DNA of 64,000 nt from DATBQN01 sp963755825 (GCA_963755825.1 CAVWLA010000003.1:2232001-2296000); one strand, 5' to 3'. Counted from the stretch's first letter, positions 1-8,703 are shown. The notes: generated from the letters alone by a model not told the origin. Made by a program: numbers and translations.

Positions 1-298
1 CTTCGTCACCCCTCCCTTCCCGCGAGAGCCGCGCAATCGCTTGACGCGCAGGGCTTCGCCGCGACCGCGACGATCTCTCCTAAACATCTCTCCTCAAAAG
101 GTTTGGACGATTCTCCCGAGCTGGCAAGCGGCTTGATCTAGGGGTTTGCCGTCAACGACCGGAGAGGGGGTGCGGAGCAGCCAGAAAGGAAAGGAAACGT
201 GCCACGGCAGACAGGGGGAGCCGGGGTCCTCGGGACCCCGCGCTCCAGTGCTCAGACCTCAACCACCCAGCTTCCAAACCCGACAAGGAGAGATCGTC
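1..298. other. non-coding left edge / upstream region
   Basis: No convincing gene is visible in the first 298 bases. Open frames here lack a ribosome binding site and have no recognisable protein sequence. A TTGACG hexamer near position 40 has no matching -10 at a normal distance. The last 15 bases hold the AAGGAG ribosome binding site (285-290) of the helix-hairpin-helix gene. Confidence 0.5.
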
Positions 299-820
299 AT
301 GCAGAGCCAGCGCCGCTTGAAGAACAGCATCGTCCTCACCCTCATCCTCCTCGCCTCGATCTCCGCCCTGGCGGCCGCGGCGGACACCAAGCGCGTCGTC
401 AACATCAACACCGCCGACGCCAAGCAGCTCTCCAATCTGCCGCGCATCGGTCTCGCCGTAGCCCAGCGGATCGTCGACTACCGCAAGGAGAACGGGCCCT
501 TCAAGACGACCGACGAGCTGATGCTGGTGCGCGGCATCGGCGAAAAGCTCTTCGCCCAGCTCAAGCCGTACGTCGTCACCTCGGGCGAGACGACGCTCGA
601 CGAGAAGGTCGCCGGCGCCGGGCGCTCCGGCAAGGGGAGCAAGACCAAGGGCTCGAAGGCGAAGCCTCCCAAGGGCGCCGGCAAGAGCGGCCCGAAGCCC
701 AAGGCGTCCGCTCAACCGTCGGCGAAGGCGGGCGCGGAGCCGGCGGCGAGCACCGGCCGCGCCAGCCGTCAGCTGGCGGCGCCGGCCAGCGCCAAGCGAG
801 CCGCGGGGGGCGCGCGCTAG
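299..820 (+). CDS. secreted ComEA-like helix-hairpin-helix protein
   Basis: This 173-residue protein probably binds DNA outside the cytoplasm. An N-terminal signal peptide (about residues 1-28, hydrophobic LTLILLASISALAAAA) is followed by a ComEA-type helix-hairpin-helix domain (about 29-95) with the typical VNINTADAKQL and LPRIGLAVAQRIVDYR segments and a second hairpin at RGIGEKLF. The tail (about 100-173) is rich in Lys, Ala, Pro and Gly and looks disordered and strongly basic. The ATG at 299 was chosen over an upstream in-frame start at 146 because AAGGAG lies 8 nt before it and it begins the signal peptide. ComEA proteins take up DNA during transformation, and a pseudopilin gene follows. 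A role in competence is an inference. Confidence 0.8.
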   Translation: MQSQRRLKNSIVLTLILLASISALAAAADTKRVVNINTADAKQLSNLPRIGLAVAQRIVDYRKENGPFKTTDELMLVRGIGEKLFAQLKPYVVTSGETTLDEKVAGAGRSGKGSKTKGSKAKPPKGAGKSGPKPKASAQPSAKAGAEPAASTGRASRQLAAPASAKRAAGGAR

Positions 821-898
821 GAGGCCGCGCGGCGCGGGCGGCCGGCGATCTCGCGATCGCCCGGTCCGCCCCGCCGTCGGCCTTCCCGGTGGCCGGCC

Positions 899-1492
899 AT
901 GAGCCGACTCGCTGCGGGTTTCTCCATCTCCGAGCTGACCGTCGTCGTCGCCGTGCTGAGCCTCGGTTTTCTCGTCGCCGTTCCGCCGCTGATCGAGCTG
1001 ACCGCGGCGCTCCGCGTGCGGCTCGGCGCCGAGGAGCTGGTCGCCGCACTGCGCACCGCGCGCGCCCTCGCCGTGCGCGACGGCGCCAATGTCGCGGTGC
1101 TCTTCGCGACCGAGCCCTCCGGCGCGGTGAGCTTCTCTCTCTACCGCGACGGCGATGGCGACGGGGTGCGCAACGACGACATCCGCGCCGGGATCGATGT
1201 CGAGGTCGCGCCGGCGCGCCAGCTCCAGCACGTTGGCCGCGGCGTCCACCTCGGTCTGCCGGACCAGCGGGTGCGCGATCCGGGCGACCGCTCTCACTGG
1301 CTCGACGCCGGCGGCGACCCGGTGCGTTTCAACAGCTCGAACCTCGCCTCGTTCGACCCCTTCGGCGGCGCCACTCCGGGCTCGCTCTACGTCACCGACG
1401 GCACGCATCTCGCCGCCGTGCGAGTCTTCGGCGGCACCGGCAAGGTGCGCGTCCTGGTCTACGACTTCGCGGCGCAGACGTGGCAGCAGTAG
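899..1492 (+). CDS. GspH/FimT-type pseudopilin
   Basis: A 197-residue protein with a type IV pilin-like N-terminus. A short leader ends in Gly, followed by FSISE and a hydrophobic helix (LTVVVAVLSLGFLVAVPPL), which is the prepilin peptidase site G|FxxxE with the conserved Glu at +5. The rest is a soluble beta-rich domain like that of GspH/FimT minor pseudopilins, including the LRTARALAVRDGANVAV segment typical of that family. It should be cleaved by PilD and built into a type IV pilus or type II secretion pseudopilus. It stands alone here with no pilus genes beside it, although the ComEA-like gene upstream suggests a link to DNA uptake. Confidence 0.8.
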   Translation: MSRLAAGFSISELTVVVAVLSLGFLVAVPPLIELTAALRVRLGAEELVAALRTARALAVRDGANVAVLFATEPSGAVSFSLYRDGDGDGVRNDDIRAGIDVEVAPARQLQHVGRGVHLGLPDQRVRDPGDRSHWLDAGGDPVRFNSSNLASFDPFGGATPGSLYVTDGTHLAAVRVFGGTGKVRVLVYDFAAQTWQQ

Positions 1493-1527
1493 CGCTCGAT
1501 TGACTCGCTTCAAACGACTGCAGTAAC

Positions 1528-1938
1528 GTGCCCGTCATGCGGGCGATCGCCGTCGTCACCACCGTCGGCACCGAAGAACAGGCCTACCTGATCGCGCGTG
1601 AGATCGTCGCACGCCGCCAAGCGGCGTGCGTCAACATCCTGCCTGGAGTCCGCTCGATCTATCGCTGGAAAGGCAAGATCTGTAAGGACGGCGAGCTGCT
1701 CCTCATCGTCAAGACGATGGCGAGCGAGCTCGCGGCCGTCGCCGCGACGATCCGCGAGCTGCACAGCTACGAGCTCCCCGAGATCCTCTGCTTCGAGGCT
1801 GCGAGCGGCGAGGCGAGCTTCATCGAGTGGATCGTCAGCAGCGTCGACAAGGACGCCGACTTCGCCGACGACGACGAGGACGACGAAGAAGAGGGCGCCG
1901 TCGCCTACGCCGCCGACCCGGAGGACGCCGACCTCTGA
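1528..1938 (+). CDS. cutA: CutA1-family divalent-cation tolerance protein
   Basis: The 136-residue protein matches CutA1, a trimeric ferredoxin-fold protein linked to copper and divalent-cation tolerance. Visible family motifs are AIAVVTTVGTEEQA at the N-terminus, ARRQAACVNILPGVRSIYRW (the conserved ACVN and S.YRW) and SYELPEILCFEA. Normal CutA is 100-115 residues. The extra length here is an acidic C-terminal tail (about residues 112-136, a run of Asp/Glu). The start is GTG at 1528 or ATG at 1537, and neither has a clear ribosome binding site. Confidence 0.88.
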   Translation: MPVMRAIAVVTTVGTEEQAYLIAREIVARRQAACVNILPGVRSIYRWKGKICKDGELLLIVKTMASELAAVAATIRELHSYELPEILCFEAASGEASFIEWIVSSVDKDADFADDDEDDEEEGAVAYAADPEDADL

Positions 1939-1986
1939 CGTCGGCGCTTAACGCTCGATCCCCCTCGTCCTCGCTTCGCCTGCTGT

Positions 1987-3147
1987 CTACACCCGCGCCA
2001 GGGCCTGCTCGAGGTCCGCTTGCAGATCGGCGAGATCCTCGATGCCGACCGAGATGCGCACCATGCTGTCGGAGATCCCCAGCTTGAGCCGTTCGGCCGG
2101 CTCGACCGACGCGTGGGTCATGGTGGCGGGATGTGAGATCAGGCTCTCGACGCCTCCCAGGCTCTCGGCGAGCGCGATCAGCCGCACGCCGGCGAGGAAC
2201 GACTTGGCGGCGTCGAGCGTCCCCATGTCGAGGGTGATCATCGAGCCGAAGCCGGAGGCCTGGCGCTTCTGGATCTCATGGCCGGGGTTGTCGGCGAGCC
2301 CCGGGTAGAGCACGCGCTGCACCTTGGGGTGCGCCACCAGATAGTCGGCGATGACGCGCGCGTTGGCCTCGTGCCGCTCCATGCGCACGGCGAGGGTCTT
2401 GATGCCGCGCAGCACGAGGAAGCACTCGAAGGGCGAGGGGACGCCGCCGGTCGACTTCTGCGCGAAGGCGAAGGCCTCCGCATCCTCCGGCCGCGAGGAG
2501 ACGAGGAGCCCGGAGAGCAGATCGCTGTGGCCATTGAGGAACTTGGTCGCCGAATGGAGGACGACGTCCGCCCCGTGCTCGAGCGGCCGCTGCAGGCAGG
2601 GCGAGAGAAAGGTGTTGTCGACCGCGACGATGGCGCCGTGCCGGTGGGCGATGGCGGCGGCGGCGGCGATGTCGGTCACCTCCATCATCGGGTTGGTCGG
2701 CGTCTCGAGGAACAGCAGCCGCGTCCGCGGCGTCATCGCCTGCTCGATTGCCGCGAGGTCCGTGGTGTCGACCCAGGTGAAGGTGAGGCCGTAGCGCTCG
2801 AGGATCTTGGTGAACAGCCGGTAGGTGCCGCCGTAGACGTTGCGCGAGACGACGGTGTGGTCGCCGGCGGAGAAGAGCGTCATGAGGGCGGAGGTCGCCG
2901 CCATCCCGGAGGCGAAGGCGTGGCCGGCGAGGCCGCGCTCGAGCGAAGCGATGTTGGCCTCGAGCGCGTAGCGCGTCGGGTTGTGGAGGCGGGCGTACTC
3001 GAAGCCGCGGTTCTCGCCGAGCGCTTCCTGCACGTAGGTCGAGGTCTGGAAGATGGGCACCGTCACCGCGCCGGTGGTCGGCTCCGGCGGCTGGCCGGCG
3101 TGGATGGCGCGGGTCGAAAAACCGAGATCCTTCGGGTCACCCTTCAA
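1987..3147 (-). CDS. trans-sulfuration PLP enzyme (cystathionine gamma-synthase/lyase family)
   Basis: A 386-residue member of the Cys/Met metabolism PLP family. It carries YARLHNPTRYALEANIASLE, SGMAATSALM and the PLP-lysine motif SATKFLNGHSD (Lys at about 202), with the C-terminal SLGGVESLISHPATMTHASV block typical of MetB/MetC/cystathionine gamma-lyase enzymes. Sequence alone does not separate synthase from lyase. The length is normal for the family. The start appears to be TTG at 3145-3147. It is transcribed away from mtnA with 138 bp between them, so both genes may share sulfur-amino-acid control. I saw no SAM riboswitch in the gap. Confidence 0.88.
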   Translation of the reverse strand: MKGDPKDLGFSTRAIHAGQPPEPTTGAVTVPIFQTSTYVQEALGENRGFEYARLHNPTRYALEANIASLERGLAGHAFASGMAATSALMTLFSAGDHTVVSRNVYGGTYRLFTKILERYGLTFTWVDTTDLAAIEQAMTPRTRLLFLETPTNPMMEVTDIAAAAAIAHRHGAIVAVDNTFLSPCLQRPLEHGADVVLHSATKFLNGHSDLLSGLLVSSRPEDAEAFAFAQKSTGGVPSPFECFLVLRGIKTLAVRMERHEANARVIADYLVAHPKVQRVLYPGLADNPGHEIQKRQASGFGSMITLDMGTLDAAKSFLAGVRLIALAESLGGVESLISHPATMTHASVEPAERLKLGISDSMVRISVGIEDLADLQADLEQALARV

Positions 3148-3271
3148 GCGGCCACCCCGGCGGCGCGGCGAGACGGGAGAGCGCGGTCGGTCGCCATCCG
3201 GGGCTTCCGCCCGGGTTCCTGCTCAAGCTCCTGCAGCCTGGTGTCGGGCACTGCGCGGCGGGTTCGCATCG

Positions 3272-3277
3272 TAAGAT
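3272..3277 (+). promoter_or_regulatory. -10 element of mtnA (TAAGAT)
   Basis: TAAGAT ends 8 nt before the mtnA ATG. A transcript starting about 7 nt downstream of this -10 would begin at or within a few bases of the start codon, so the mRNA is probably leaderless. No ribosome binding site is present. Confidence 0.45.
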
Positions 3278-3285
3278 GGTACCCG

Positions 3286-4401
3286 ATGAGCGGCGCCGCC
3301 AAGAGTCCCGATCCCCTCGAGTCCGCCGGGCCTTCCGATCTTCACGTCGGCGAAGCTCCCTTCTCGCCGCTGCGCTGGTCGGGCGAGGCGCTCGAGCTCC
3401 TCGAGCAGACGCTGCTCCCCGCCGAGGAGGTCTGGATCACCTGCCGCGAGCCGGAGCAGGTCGCCGACGCCATCCGCCGTCTCGCCGTCCGCGGCGCGCC
3501 GGCGATCGGCGTTGCGGCGGCCTACGGGCTTGCGCTCGGCCTGCGCGGAATCGACGAGCAGGAGCTGCTGGCGCCGCGCTTCGAAGAGGTCTCGACCCTC
3601 CTCGCCGGCACCCGTCCGACGGCGGTGAACCTGCGCTGGGCGCTCGCCCAGGGCCGCCAAGTCTTCGAGGACACGCTCGCCGCCGGCCCCGCGGCGGTGG
3701 GCGAGGCGCTCCTCGCCTGGGCCCACGCGCTGTGCGCCGAGGACGTCGCGACCAACCTCCGCATGGGCGAGCGCGGCGCGGACCTCTTCGCCGCCGGCGA
3801 TCGCGTGCTCACGCACTGCAACGCCGGAGCGCTGGCGACCGCCGGCTACGGCACGGCGTTGGGGGTGATCCAGTCCGCCTGGCGGCGCGGTCGCGTCGGC
3901 ATGGTCTGGGTCGACGAGACCCGTCCTTTGCTGCAGGGAGCTCGCCTGACCGCCTGGGAGCTCAAGCGGCTCGGCATCCCCCACCGGCTGGTCACCGACT
4001 CCTCGGCCGGCACGTTAATGGCGCAGGGGCTGGTCGACCGCATCGTCGTCGGCGCCGACCGCATCGCTGCCAACGGCGACACCGCCAACAAGATCGGCAC
4101 CTACACGGTGGCCGTCCTCGCCCACCGTCACGGCATCCCCTTCTACATCGCCGCGCCGCGCTCGACCATCGACCGCGCCACGGCGACCGGCGCCGACATC
4201 CCGATCGAGCAGCGCGCCACGCTCGAGGTGACCGAGGTCCTCGGGCGATCGATCGCGCCGGCGGAGACCGAGGCGGTCAACTTCGCCTTCGACGTCACCC
4301 CTCACGAGCTGATCGCCGGCATCATCACCGAGGTCGGCGTGCTCCTGCCGCCGCTCGCGGCGTCGATCGCCGCGGCCTTCGCCGATCAGCCGATCGGCTG
4401 A
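3286..4401 (+). CDS. mtnA: S-methyl-5-thioribose-1-phosphate isomerase
   Basis: The 371-residue protein is MtnA, which converts 5-methylthioribose-1-phosphate to 5-methylthioribulose-1-phosphate in the methionine salvage pathway. Conserved blocks include RRLAVRGAPAIGVAAAYG (67-84), GTRPTAVNL, LTHCNAGALATAGYGTALG with the catalytic Cys at about 178, and VVGADRIAANGDTANKIGTY with the catalytic Asp at about 258. The ATG at 3286 gives the normal family length; the frame stays open far upstream, but that part has no homology pattern. It diverges from the trans-sulfuration gene, another sulfur-amino-acid enzyme. No other mtn genes are in the window. Confidence 0.93.
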   Translation: MSGAAKSPDPLESAGPSDLHVGEAPFSPLRWSGEALELLEQTLLPAEEVWITCREPEQVADAIRRLAVRGAPAIGVAAAYGLALGLRGIDEQELLAPRFEEVSTLLAGTRPTAVNLRWALAQGRQVFEDTLAAGPAAVGEALLAWAHALCAEDVATNLRMGERGADLFAAGDRVLTHCNAGALATAGYGTALGVIQSAWRRGRVGMVWVDETRPLLQGARLTAWELKRLGIPHRLVTDSSAGTLMAQGLVDRIVVGADRIAANGDTANKIGTYTVAVLAHRHGIPFYIAAPRSTIDRATATGADIPIEQRATLEVTEVLGRSIAPAETEAVNFAFDVTPHELIAGIITEVGVLLPPLAASIAAAFADQPIG

Positions 4402-4443
4402 TCGGTGCCTGAACGCCGGCGGCGAGCCGCGCGCAGCGACGGC

Positions 4444-4463
4444 CGGCGCTCGGTCGAGCGCCG
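4444..4463. terminator. GC-rich hairpin between mtnA and tmRNA
   Basis: A perfect 9-bp inverted repeat (CGGCGCTCG and CGAGCGCCG with a 2-nt centre) sits between the convergent mtnA and ssrA genes. It has no T-tract on either strand, so function as a terminator is only likely from its position. Confidence 0.35.
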
Positions 4464-4524
4464 AGCGAAAGACATAGCTCTGGGAGCAGGGTGAGAAACC
4501 CGGAGGGCGGGCGAAAGCTTTGGT

Positions 4525-4880
4525 TGGTGGAGGCGGTGGGAGTCGAACCCACGTCCGAGAAACGCGTCACGAAGGCTTTTACGTGCGTAGCCTTCTATTT
4601 TTTATCTCGCCGCCGCACGTTGGAAGAAGGCACCTGGCGCAGCAGCCAGCCTTGCTTTGTTATCCGGTTCTCGGCGCAAGGCATCCGAGACCTTCGACCC
4701 GCTTAGAGTGTCGCTCTGCCTGGCGTGGCGGGTCGCGCTCCAGGCAAAACGTCACGGCGTATCTCTAGGCCGCGAGAGCGAAGTTGTCGTTCGCAGGTAT
4801 TCGGTTCCGCTTTTACGAGTGGATACTCGACACGCGACCCTCGCGCCGCAGTTGTTCCCCGTCGAAACCGGTACGCCCCC
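4525..4880 (-). ncRNA. ssrA: tmRNA (transfer-messenger RNA), tag ANDNFALAA
   Basis: A 356-nt tmRNA on the minus strand. The 5' end reads GGGGGCGTACCGGTTTCGAC and the 3' end reads GGTTCGACTCCCACCGCCTC followed by CACCA. The acceptor stem GGGGGCG pairs with CGCCTCC (one G-U pair), and the T-loop GTTCGACTC is standard. The tag frame (4794 down to 4765) reads GCG AAC GAC AAC TTC GCT CTC GCG GCC TAG, giving A-N-D-N-F-A-L-A-A and a stop. tmRNA rescues stalled ribosomes and marks the product for ClpXP. The encoded CCA is present. An SspB-like ClpXP adaptor gene lies at 13.1 kb in the same window. Confidence 0.96.
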
Positions 4881-4908
4881 AGTTACCAAAGAACCATCAG
4901 ACCTCGGC

Positions 4909-4914
4909 AGTATA
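4909..4914 (-). promoter_or_regulatory. -10 element of ssrA (TATACT)
   Basis: On the minus strand TATACT lies 28 nt upstream of the mature tmRNA 5' end. This gives a precursor with a leader of about 20 nt that RNase P would remove. No good -35 is visible. Confidence 0.45.
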
Positions 4915-4959
4915 AACCAGCGGCGGCGGCGGCCGATTCCCGCGCGGCGCCGCCGCCGG

Positions 4960-5490
4960 TCACCCTTCCGCCGCCGCCTCGCCGGTCTCGCCGCCCGCGG
5001 CATCGTCCGCCGCCGCCTCGGCGACGGTCTCCAGGAACTCAGCCGGGCCGCTGGTGTGCAGGCGCGAGAGGACGAGGAACCAGGCGGAGAGCCCGAGGAC
5101 GATGCCGATCGAGGCGAGCGGCAGGAGGGCGGGGAAGAGCGGCCAGAGGAGCACCGGCACCGCTCCCAGGGCCGCCATGACGAGGATGCCCACCGCCGCG
5201 TTCTGCAGCCGGTACTCGCTCGCCTCGGGGCGGAAGGCGATCCGCGCTCCGGCCGGCGAGGCGGCGATCTCGAGCTCGCCCGTCACGGAGCCGCGCCGCA
5301 GGCCGGCCACGACGCCGAGGCGGAGGTGAAACCGCCGCTCGCCCCGGCGCTCGATCTCGGCGCCCCACTGCTCGGCGGCGCGCTCGACGGCGGCGCCGGC
5401 CCGCTCCGGGCCGACGGCGACCTCGATCGAGCTCTCGGTCGCGGTGCTCGCAACGGCGGGAGCCGGCGGGCTCTTCGGCGCGGTCGTCAG
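4960..5490 (-). CDS. two-TM membrane protein coupled to dusB, probable CTG start
   Basis: Function unknown. The protein has a soluble N-terminal half of about 85 residues (contains GPERAGAAVERAAEQWGA and RRFHLRLGVVAGLRRGSV), two predicted membrane helices (VGILVMAALGAVPVLLWPLF and LPLASIGIVLGLSAWFLVL) and an acidic Ala-rich tail. The frame is open, with almost only G/C third positions, right up to the dusB stop codon, but its only ATG or GTG is a GTG at 5308-5310, which would remove the conserved-looking N-terminus. A CTG at 5488-5490 overlaps the dusB TGA as CTGA, like the ATGA junctions used elsewhere in this genome. I therefore place the start there (176 residues). The start codon is an inference. 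Confidence 0.6.
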   Translation of the reverse strand: MTTAPKSPPAPAVASTATESSIEVAVGPERAGAAVERAAEQWGAEIERRGERRFHLRLGVVAGLRRGSVTGELEIAASPAGARIAFRPEASEYRLQNAAVGILVMAALGAVPVLLWPLFPALLPLASIGIVLGLSAWFLVLSRLHTSGPAEFLETVAEAAADDAAGGETGEAAAEG

Positions 5491-6500
5491 GCGGCCTCGG
5501 CGAGGACTTCGGCGAAGAACGCCTCGACCGCGGCGAGGAAGCTCGGCACGTCGGGAAGCTGCTGGATGCTCTGCCGCAGGTGCCGGCCGTTGGGCAGGCC
5601 GTGGGTGTACCAGCCGGTGAACTTCCGCAGCTTGTGGATGGCGTACTTCGAGCTCTCGCGCTCGGCCACCAGGCGGAAATGGCCGAGGATGAGGTCGCGG
5701 CGGTCGGCGAGGGTCGGCTCGGCGAGCGCGCCGCGCGACAGGCGCGCCGCAATCTGCCGAAAGATCCAGGGGTTGATCGTCGCCCCGCGGCCGACCATGA
5801 CGCCGTCGCAGCCGGTCGCCGCCAGCAGGCGGAGGGCGTCGTCGGCGGTGCGCACGTCGCCGTTGCCGATCACCGGGATCGAAAGCGCCTCTTTGAGGCG
5901 CGCGAGATGGCTCCAGTCGGCCTCGCCGCCGAACATCTGGCGCGCCGTCCGCGCGTGCATGGCGACCGCCGCCACCCCGTTGTCCTGGCAGATCCTGCCG
6001 AGGTCGAGATAGTTCTGCCGGCAGCCGTCGAGCCCGAGGCGGAACTTGACGGTGAGCGGGATGGAGATCGCCCGCCGCACGGTCTTCACGATCTCCTCGG
6101 CGAGGCCGAGATCGCCCATCAGCGCGGCGCCGGCGCAGCCCTTGAGGACCTTGTTCGCCGGACAGCCCATGTTGATGTCGCAGACGTCGGCCCCCATCGC
6201 CTCGACCACCCGCGCCGCCTCCGCCATCGTCGCGGCGTGCGAGCCGTAGATCTGGATGGCGAGCGGCCGCTCCTCGGGAGAGAAGACCATCAGCTCGCGG
6301 GTGCGGCCGTTGCCGCTGACGATCGCCTTCGAGGAGACGAACTCCATCGAGACGACACCGACACCGCCGATGCGGCGGACGATCAACCGGAAGTCGCGGT
6401 CGGTCACCCCCGCCATCGGCGCCAGCCAGAGCGGCGGGTCGACGCGGACGCCGCCCAGGTCGACGGCGCGGATCTCGGGGAGGGTCGACATCTCGCTCAT
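5487..6500 (-). CDS. dusB: tRNA-dihydrouridine synthase (DusB-like)
   Basis: A 337-residue FMN enzyme that reduces uridine to dihydrouridine in tRNA. It has the Dus TIM-barrel motifs LAPMAGVTDRDFR, MEFVSSKAI, the active-site block DINMGCPANKVLKGCAGAAL (catalytic Cys followed by a small conserved segment), LTVKFRLGLD, MHARTARQMFGGEADW, and IGNGDVRTADDA with VMVGRGATINPWIF for FMN phosphate binding. The C-terminal helical domain HKLRKFTGWYTHGLPNGRHLR is also typical. Order and motifs fit the DusB/Dus-I group. It is followed by the coupled two-TM protein gene in a 4-bp overlap. Confidence 0.92.
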   Translation of the reverse strand: MSEMSTLPEIRAVDLGGVRVDPPLWLAPMAGVTDRDFRLIVRRIGGVGVVSMEFVSSKAIVSGNGRTRELMVFSPEERPLAIQIYGSHAATMAEAARVVEAMGADVCDINMGCPANKVLKGCAGAALMGDLGLAEEIVKTVRRAISIPLTVKFRLGLDGCRQNYLDLGRICQDNGVAAVAMHARTARQMFGGEADWSHLARLKEALSIPVIGNGDVRTADDALRLLAATGCDGVMVGRGATINPWIFRQIAARLSRGALAEPTLADRRDLILGHFRLVAERESSKYAIHKLRKFTGWYTHGLPNGRHLRQSIQQLPDVPSFLAAVEAFFAEVLAEAA

Positions 6501-6565
6501 TCTAATGATTCCAAAGGCGGCTTCTCAACGCGGCCCGAGCCGCGGAGCCGCCGGGCGCCATGGAG

Positions 6566-6892
6566 CTATGGGGCGAGCGGCCCCGCCGGCGGCTCGGCCG
6601 GGGGCCCGGCCGTGGGTGATGGCGCGCCGCGCCGCACGGCGCGGCCGAGGATCCAGGTGAGGAAGAGGCCGGCGAGCCCCCACTCCAGGCCGCCCAAGAG
6701 GAAGCTCCCCAGCAGGAGCTCGCGGCCGGTGAGCTGGAGAAAGGCGAGCGAAGCGGGGAAATCCATCCAGGTGAGGAGGTTGCCGCGGCCGAACGAGCCC
6801 CACGAGCGCCACACCCAGGCGACGCTCAGGGTGTGCAGCAGGAAGGCTCCCAGGAAGGCGTGGCGCAGGGCGAGCTGCATGCGCAGGCTCAT
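6566..6892 (-). CDS. small membrane protein, three or so TM helices
   Basis: A 108-residue membrane protein of unknown function. Hydrophobic segments are at about 8-28 (LALRHAFLGAFLLHTLSVAW), 46-66 and 68-84 (LLGGLEWGLAGLFLTWILG), followed by a Pro-rich tail. The ATG at 6890-6892 was chosen because GGGAG lies about 7 nt upstream and the protein then begins just before the first helix. An in-frame ATG at 6979 would add a basic, unlikely N-terminus. It lies upstream of and divergent from bshC. Confidence 0.55.
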   Translation of the reverse strand: MSLRMQLALRHAFLGAFLLHTLSVAWVWRSWGSFGRGNLLTWMDFPASLAFLQLTGRELLLGSFLLGGLEWGLAGLFLTWILGRAVRRGAPSPTAGPPAEPPAGPLAP

Positions 6893-7053
6893 GCGCGAGC
6901 TCCCGCCGCGCCCGATGGGCAGGCGAGCATCGCCGTAGCATATCCGCAGGCCGGACCGCTCGATCCGGCGGGATATCATCGCCCGCGGCGGCTGAGGGTC
7001 TCGGCGACGAGAACTCGGCGCCGAGCTCTCGGATGTGGAGGGGGACGATCCCG

Positions 7054-8703
7054 ATGACCCTGACAGCGAACGGCCTCGCCGCGCCGACCACCAGCCGCCC
7101 GGCGGCGCTCGCGGTCGATCTCGCCGCGGCGGGCCGGCTGCCGCCGATCCCCGCCGCCTTCCTCGCCGGCCGCGAGCTCGATCTCCTCGCTCCCCTCCGT
7201 TTCGTGCCGCCGGGCGAGCTGCCGGATCTGGCGCCACCGCCGGCGGTCGACCGCCGCGAGCTCGCCCGCGGGCTCGCCGACGCCAACCGCGCCTACGGCC
7301 ACCCGCGCGCCGACGCGCTCGCCGCCCGCCTCGCCGATCCGGCGGCGCGGGTGGTCATCGCCGGCCAGCAGCCGGGGCTCTTCGGCGGTCCGCTCTACAC
7401 CTTCTCGAAGCTGATGGCGGTGGCGCGCTGGGCGGCTGCGCTCGCGGAGCGCGGCGAGCCGGCGGTGCCGGTCTTCTGGGTGGCGACCGAGGACCACGAT
7501 TGGACCGAGGTGACGACCGCCGCCGTGCAGACCGCCGACGGGCCGCGCAGCTTCGACCTCGGCCCCGACCCCGAGCCGCTGACGCCGGTCGGCATGCGCA
7601 CCTTCGGGCCGGCGGTCGCCGACGTCCTCGCCGCGCTCGCCGCCGGCTCGCCGGGCGATCTCTCGAGCGACTGGCTGGCGGCCCTCGGGCGCTGGTACCG
7701 GCCCGACGCCCGCTTCGGCGAGGCCTTCTGCCGCCTGATGGTGCACCTCCTCGGCGAGCGCTGTCCGCTCCTCGTCGATGCCATGCACCCGGCGCTCAAG
7801 GCCGCCGAGCGCCCCTGGCTGCGCCGGCTGGTCGAGCGGCGGACCGCGGTCGAGGAGGCGCTCGCCCTCCGCGATGCCGCCATCGTCGAGCGCGGCCTCC
7901 CCCTCCAGGTGACGCCTCAGCGCGGCGCCTCGCCGCTCTTCCTCTTCCAGAACGGCCACCGGCGGCGCATCGAATGGCGCGGCGAGGACGGCTTCATCCT
8001 CCGCGGCGGCGACGCGGGCGCCAAACCGGGGACCGTCGCCGACCTGCTGCGCACCATCGACGAGAATCCCGGCGTCGTCTCGGCCGGTGTGCTGGCGCGG
8101 CCGGCGCTCCAGGACGCCGTCTTCGGCACCGCCGTCATCCTGCTCGGGCCGGGCGAGCTCTCCTACCTGCCGCAGGCGGCGGCGACCTATGGCGCGCTCG
8201 CGGTGCCGCCACCGTGGGCGGCGCTGCGTCCGCAGGCGCTCGTCCTCGAGCAGCGGCAGGTGACGAAGCTCGCCGAGGCCGGCATCACGCTCGCCGACCT
8301 GCTCGGCGATCCGCAGGCGCTCGACCGCTCGCGGGCGGTGGCCGCCGGCGGCGACATCGTGACGCCGGTGCGCCAGGGGATCGAGGCGTCGCTCGACGCC
8401 CTGCGCACCGCGGCCCTCGCCCTCGATCCCAGCCTCGAGCGGCCGTACGAGAAAACCCGCGAGCAGGTGGTCCGCGCCCTCGAGCTCTTCGCCGACAAGT
8501 CGCTCGCCGCCGCGGCGCGCAAGGATGAGGTGCAGAGCCGCCGCCTGGCGCAGCTCCGCGCCGCGGTCGAGCCGCTCGGCCGCTTCCAGGAGCGGGTGCT
8601 GTCGACCGCCTACTTCGGCGGCCGCTTCGGCCCGCGCCTCGCCGAGAGCTTTTGGGAGCAGATGGATCTCGACCCGCGCCAGATCCAGGTGGTGACGCCA
8701 TGA
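7054..8703 (+). CDS. bshC: bacillithiol biosynthesis cysteine-adding enzyme BshC
   Basis: The 549-residue protein matches BshC, which adds cysteine to glucosaminyl-malate in the last step of bacillithiol synthesis. Recognisable blocks are RVVIAGQQPGLFGGPLYTFS, PVFWVATEDHDWTEV (nucleotide-binding-like region), LRTIDENPGVVSAGVLARP and LGPGELSYLPQAAATYGAL, followed by a C-terminal coiled-coil stretch typical of this family. The ATG at 7054 follows GGAGGGGGA with normal spacing, so the ATG at 7033 was not used. Its stop overlaps the bshB1 start as ATGA. Confidence 0.92.
   Translation: MTLTANGLAAPTTSRPAALAVDLAAAGRLPPIPAAFLAGRELDLLAPLRFVPPGELPDLAPPPAVDRRELARGLADANRAYGHPRADALAARLADPAARVVIAGQQPGLFGGPLYTFSKLMAVARWAAALAERGEPAVPVFWVATEDHDWTEVTTAAVQTADGPRSFDLGPDPEPLTPVGMRTFGPAVADVLAALAAGSPGDLSSDWLAALGRWYRPDARFGEAFCRLMVHLLGERCPLLVDAMHPALKAAERPWLRRLVERRTAVEEALALRDAAIVERGLPLQVTPQRGASPLFLFQNGHRRRIEWRGEDGFILRGGDAGAKPGTVADLLRTIDENPGVVSAGVLARPALQDAVFGTAVILLGPGELSYLPQAAATYGALAVPPPWAALRPQALVLEQRQVTKLAEAGITLADLLGDPQALDRSRAVAAGGDIVTPVRQGIEASLDALRTAALALDPSLERPYEKTREQVVRALELFADKSLAAAARKDEVQSRRLAQLRAAVEPLGRFQERVLSTAYFGGRFGPRLAESFWEQMDLDPRQIQVVTP

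Noticed and set aside
3148..3285. Possible SAM or SAH riboswitch upstream of the trans-sulfuration gene.
   Set aside because: The 138-bp gap is partly taken by the mtnA promoter, and I could not find the conserved core of any SAM/SAH riboswitch class on either strand.
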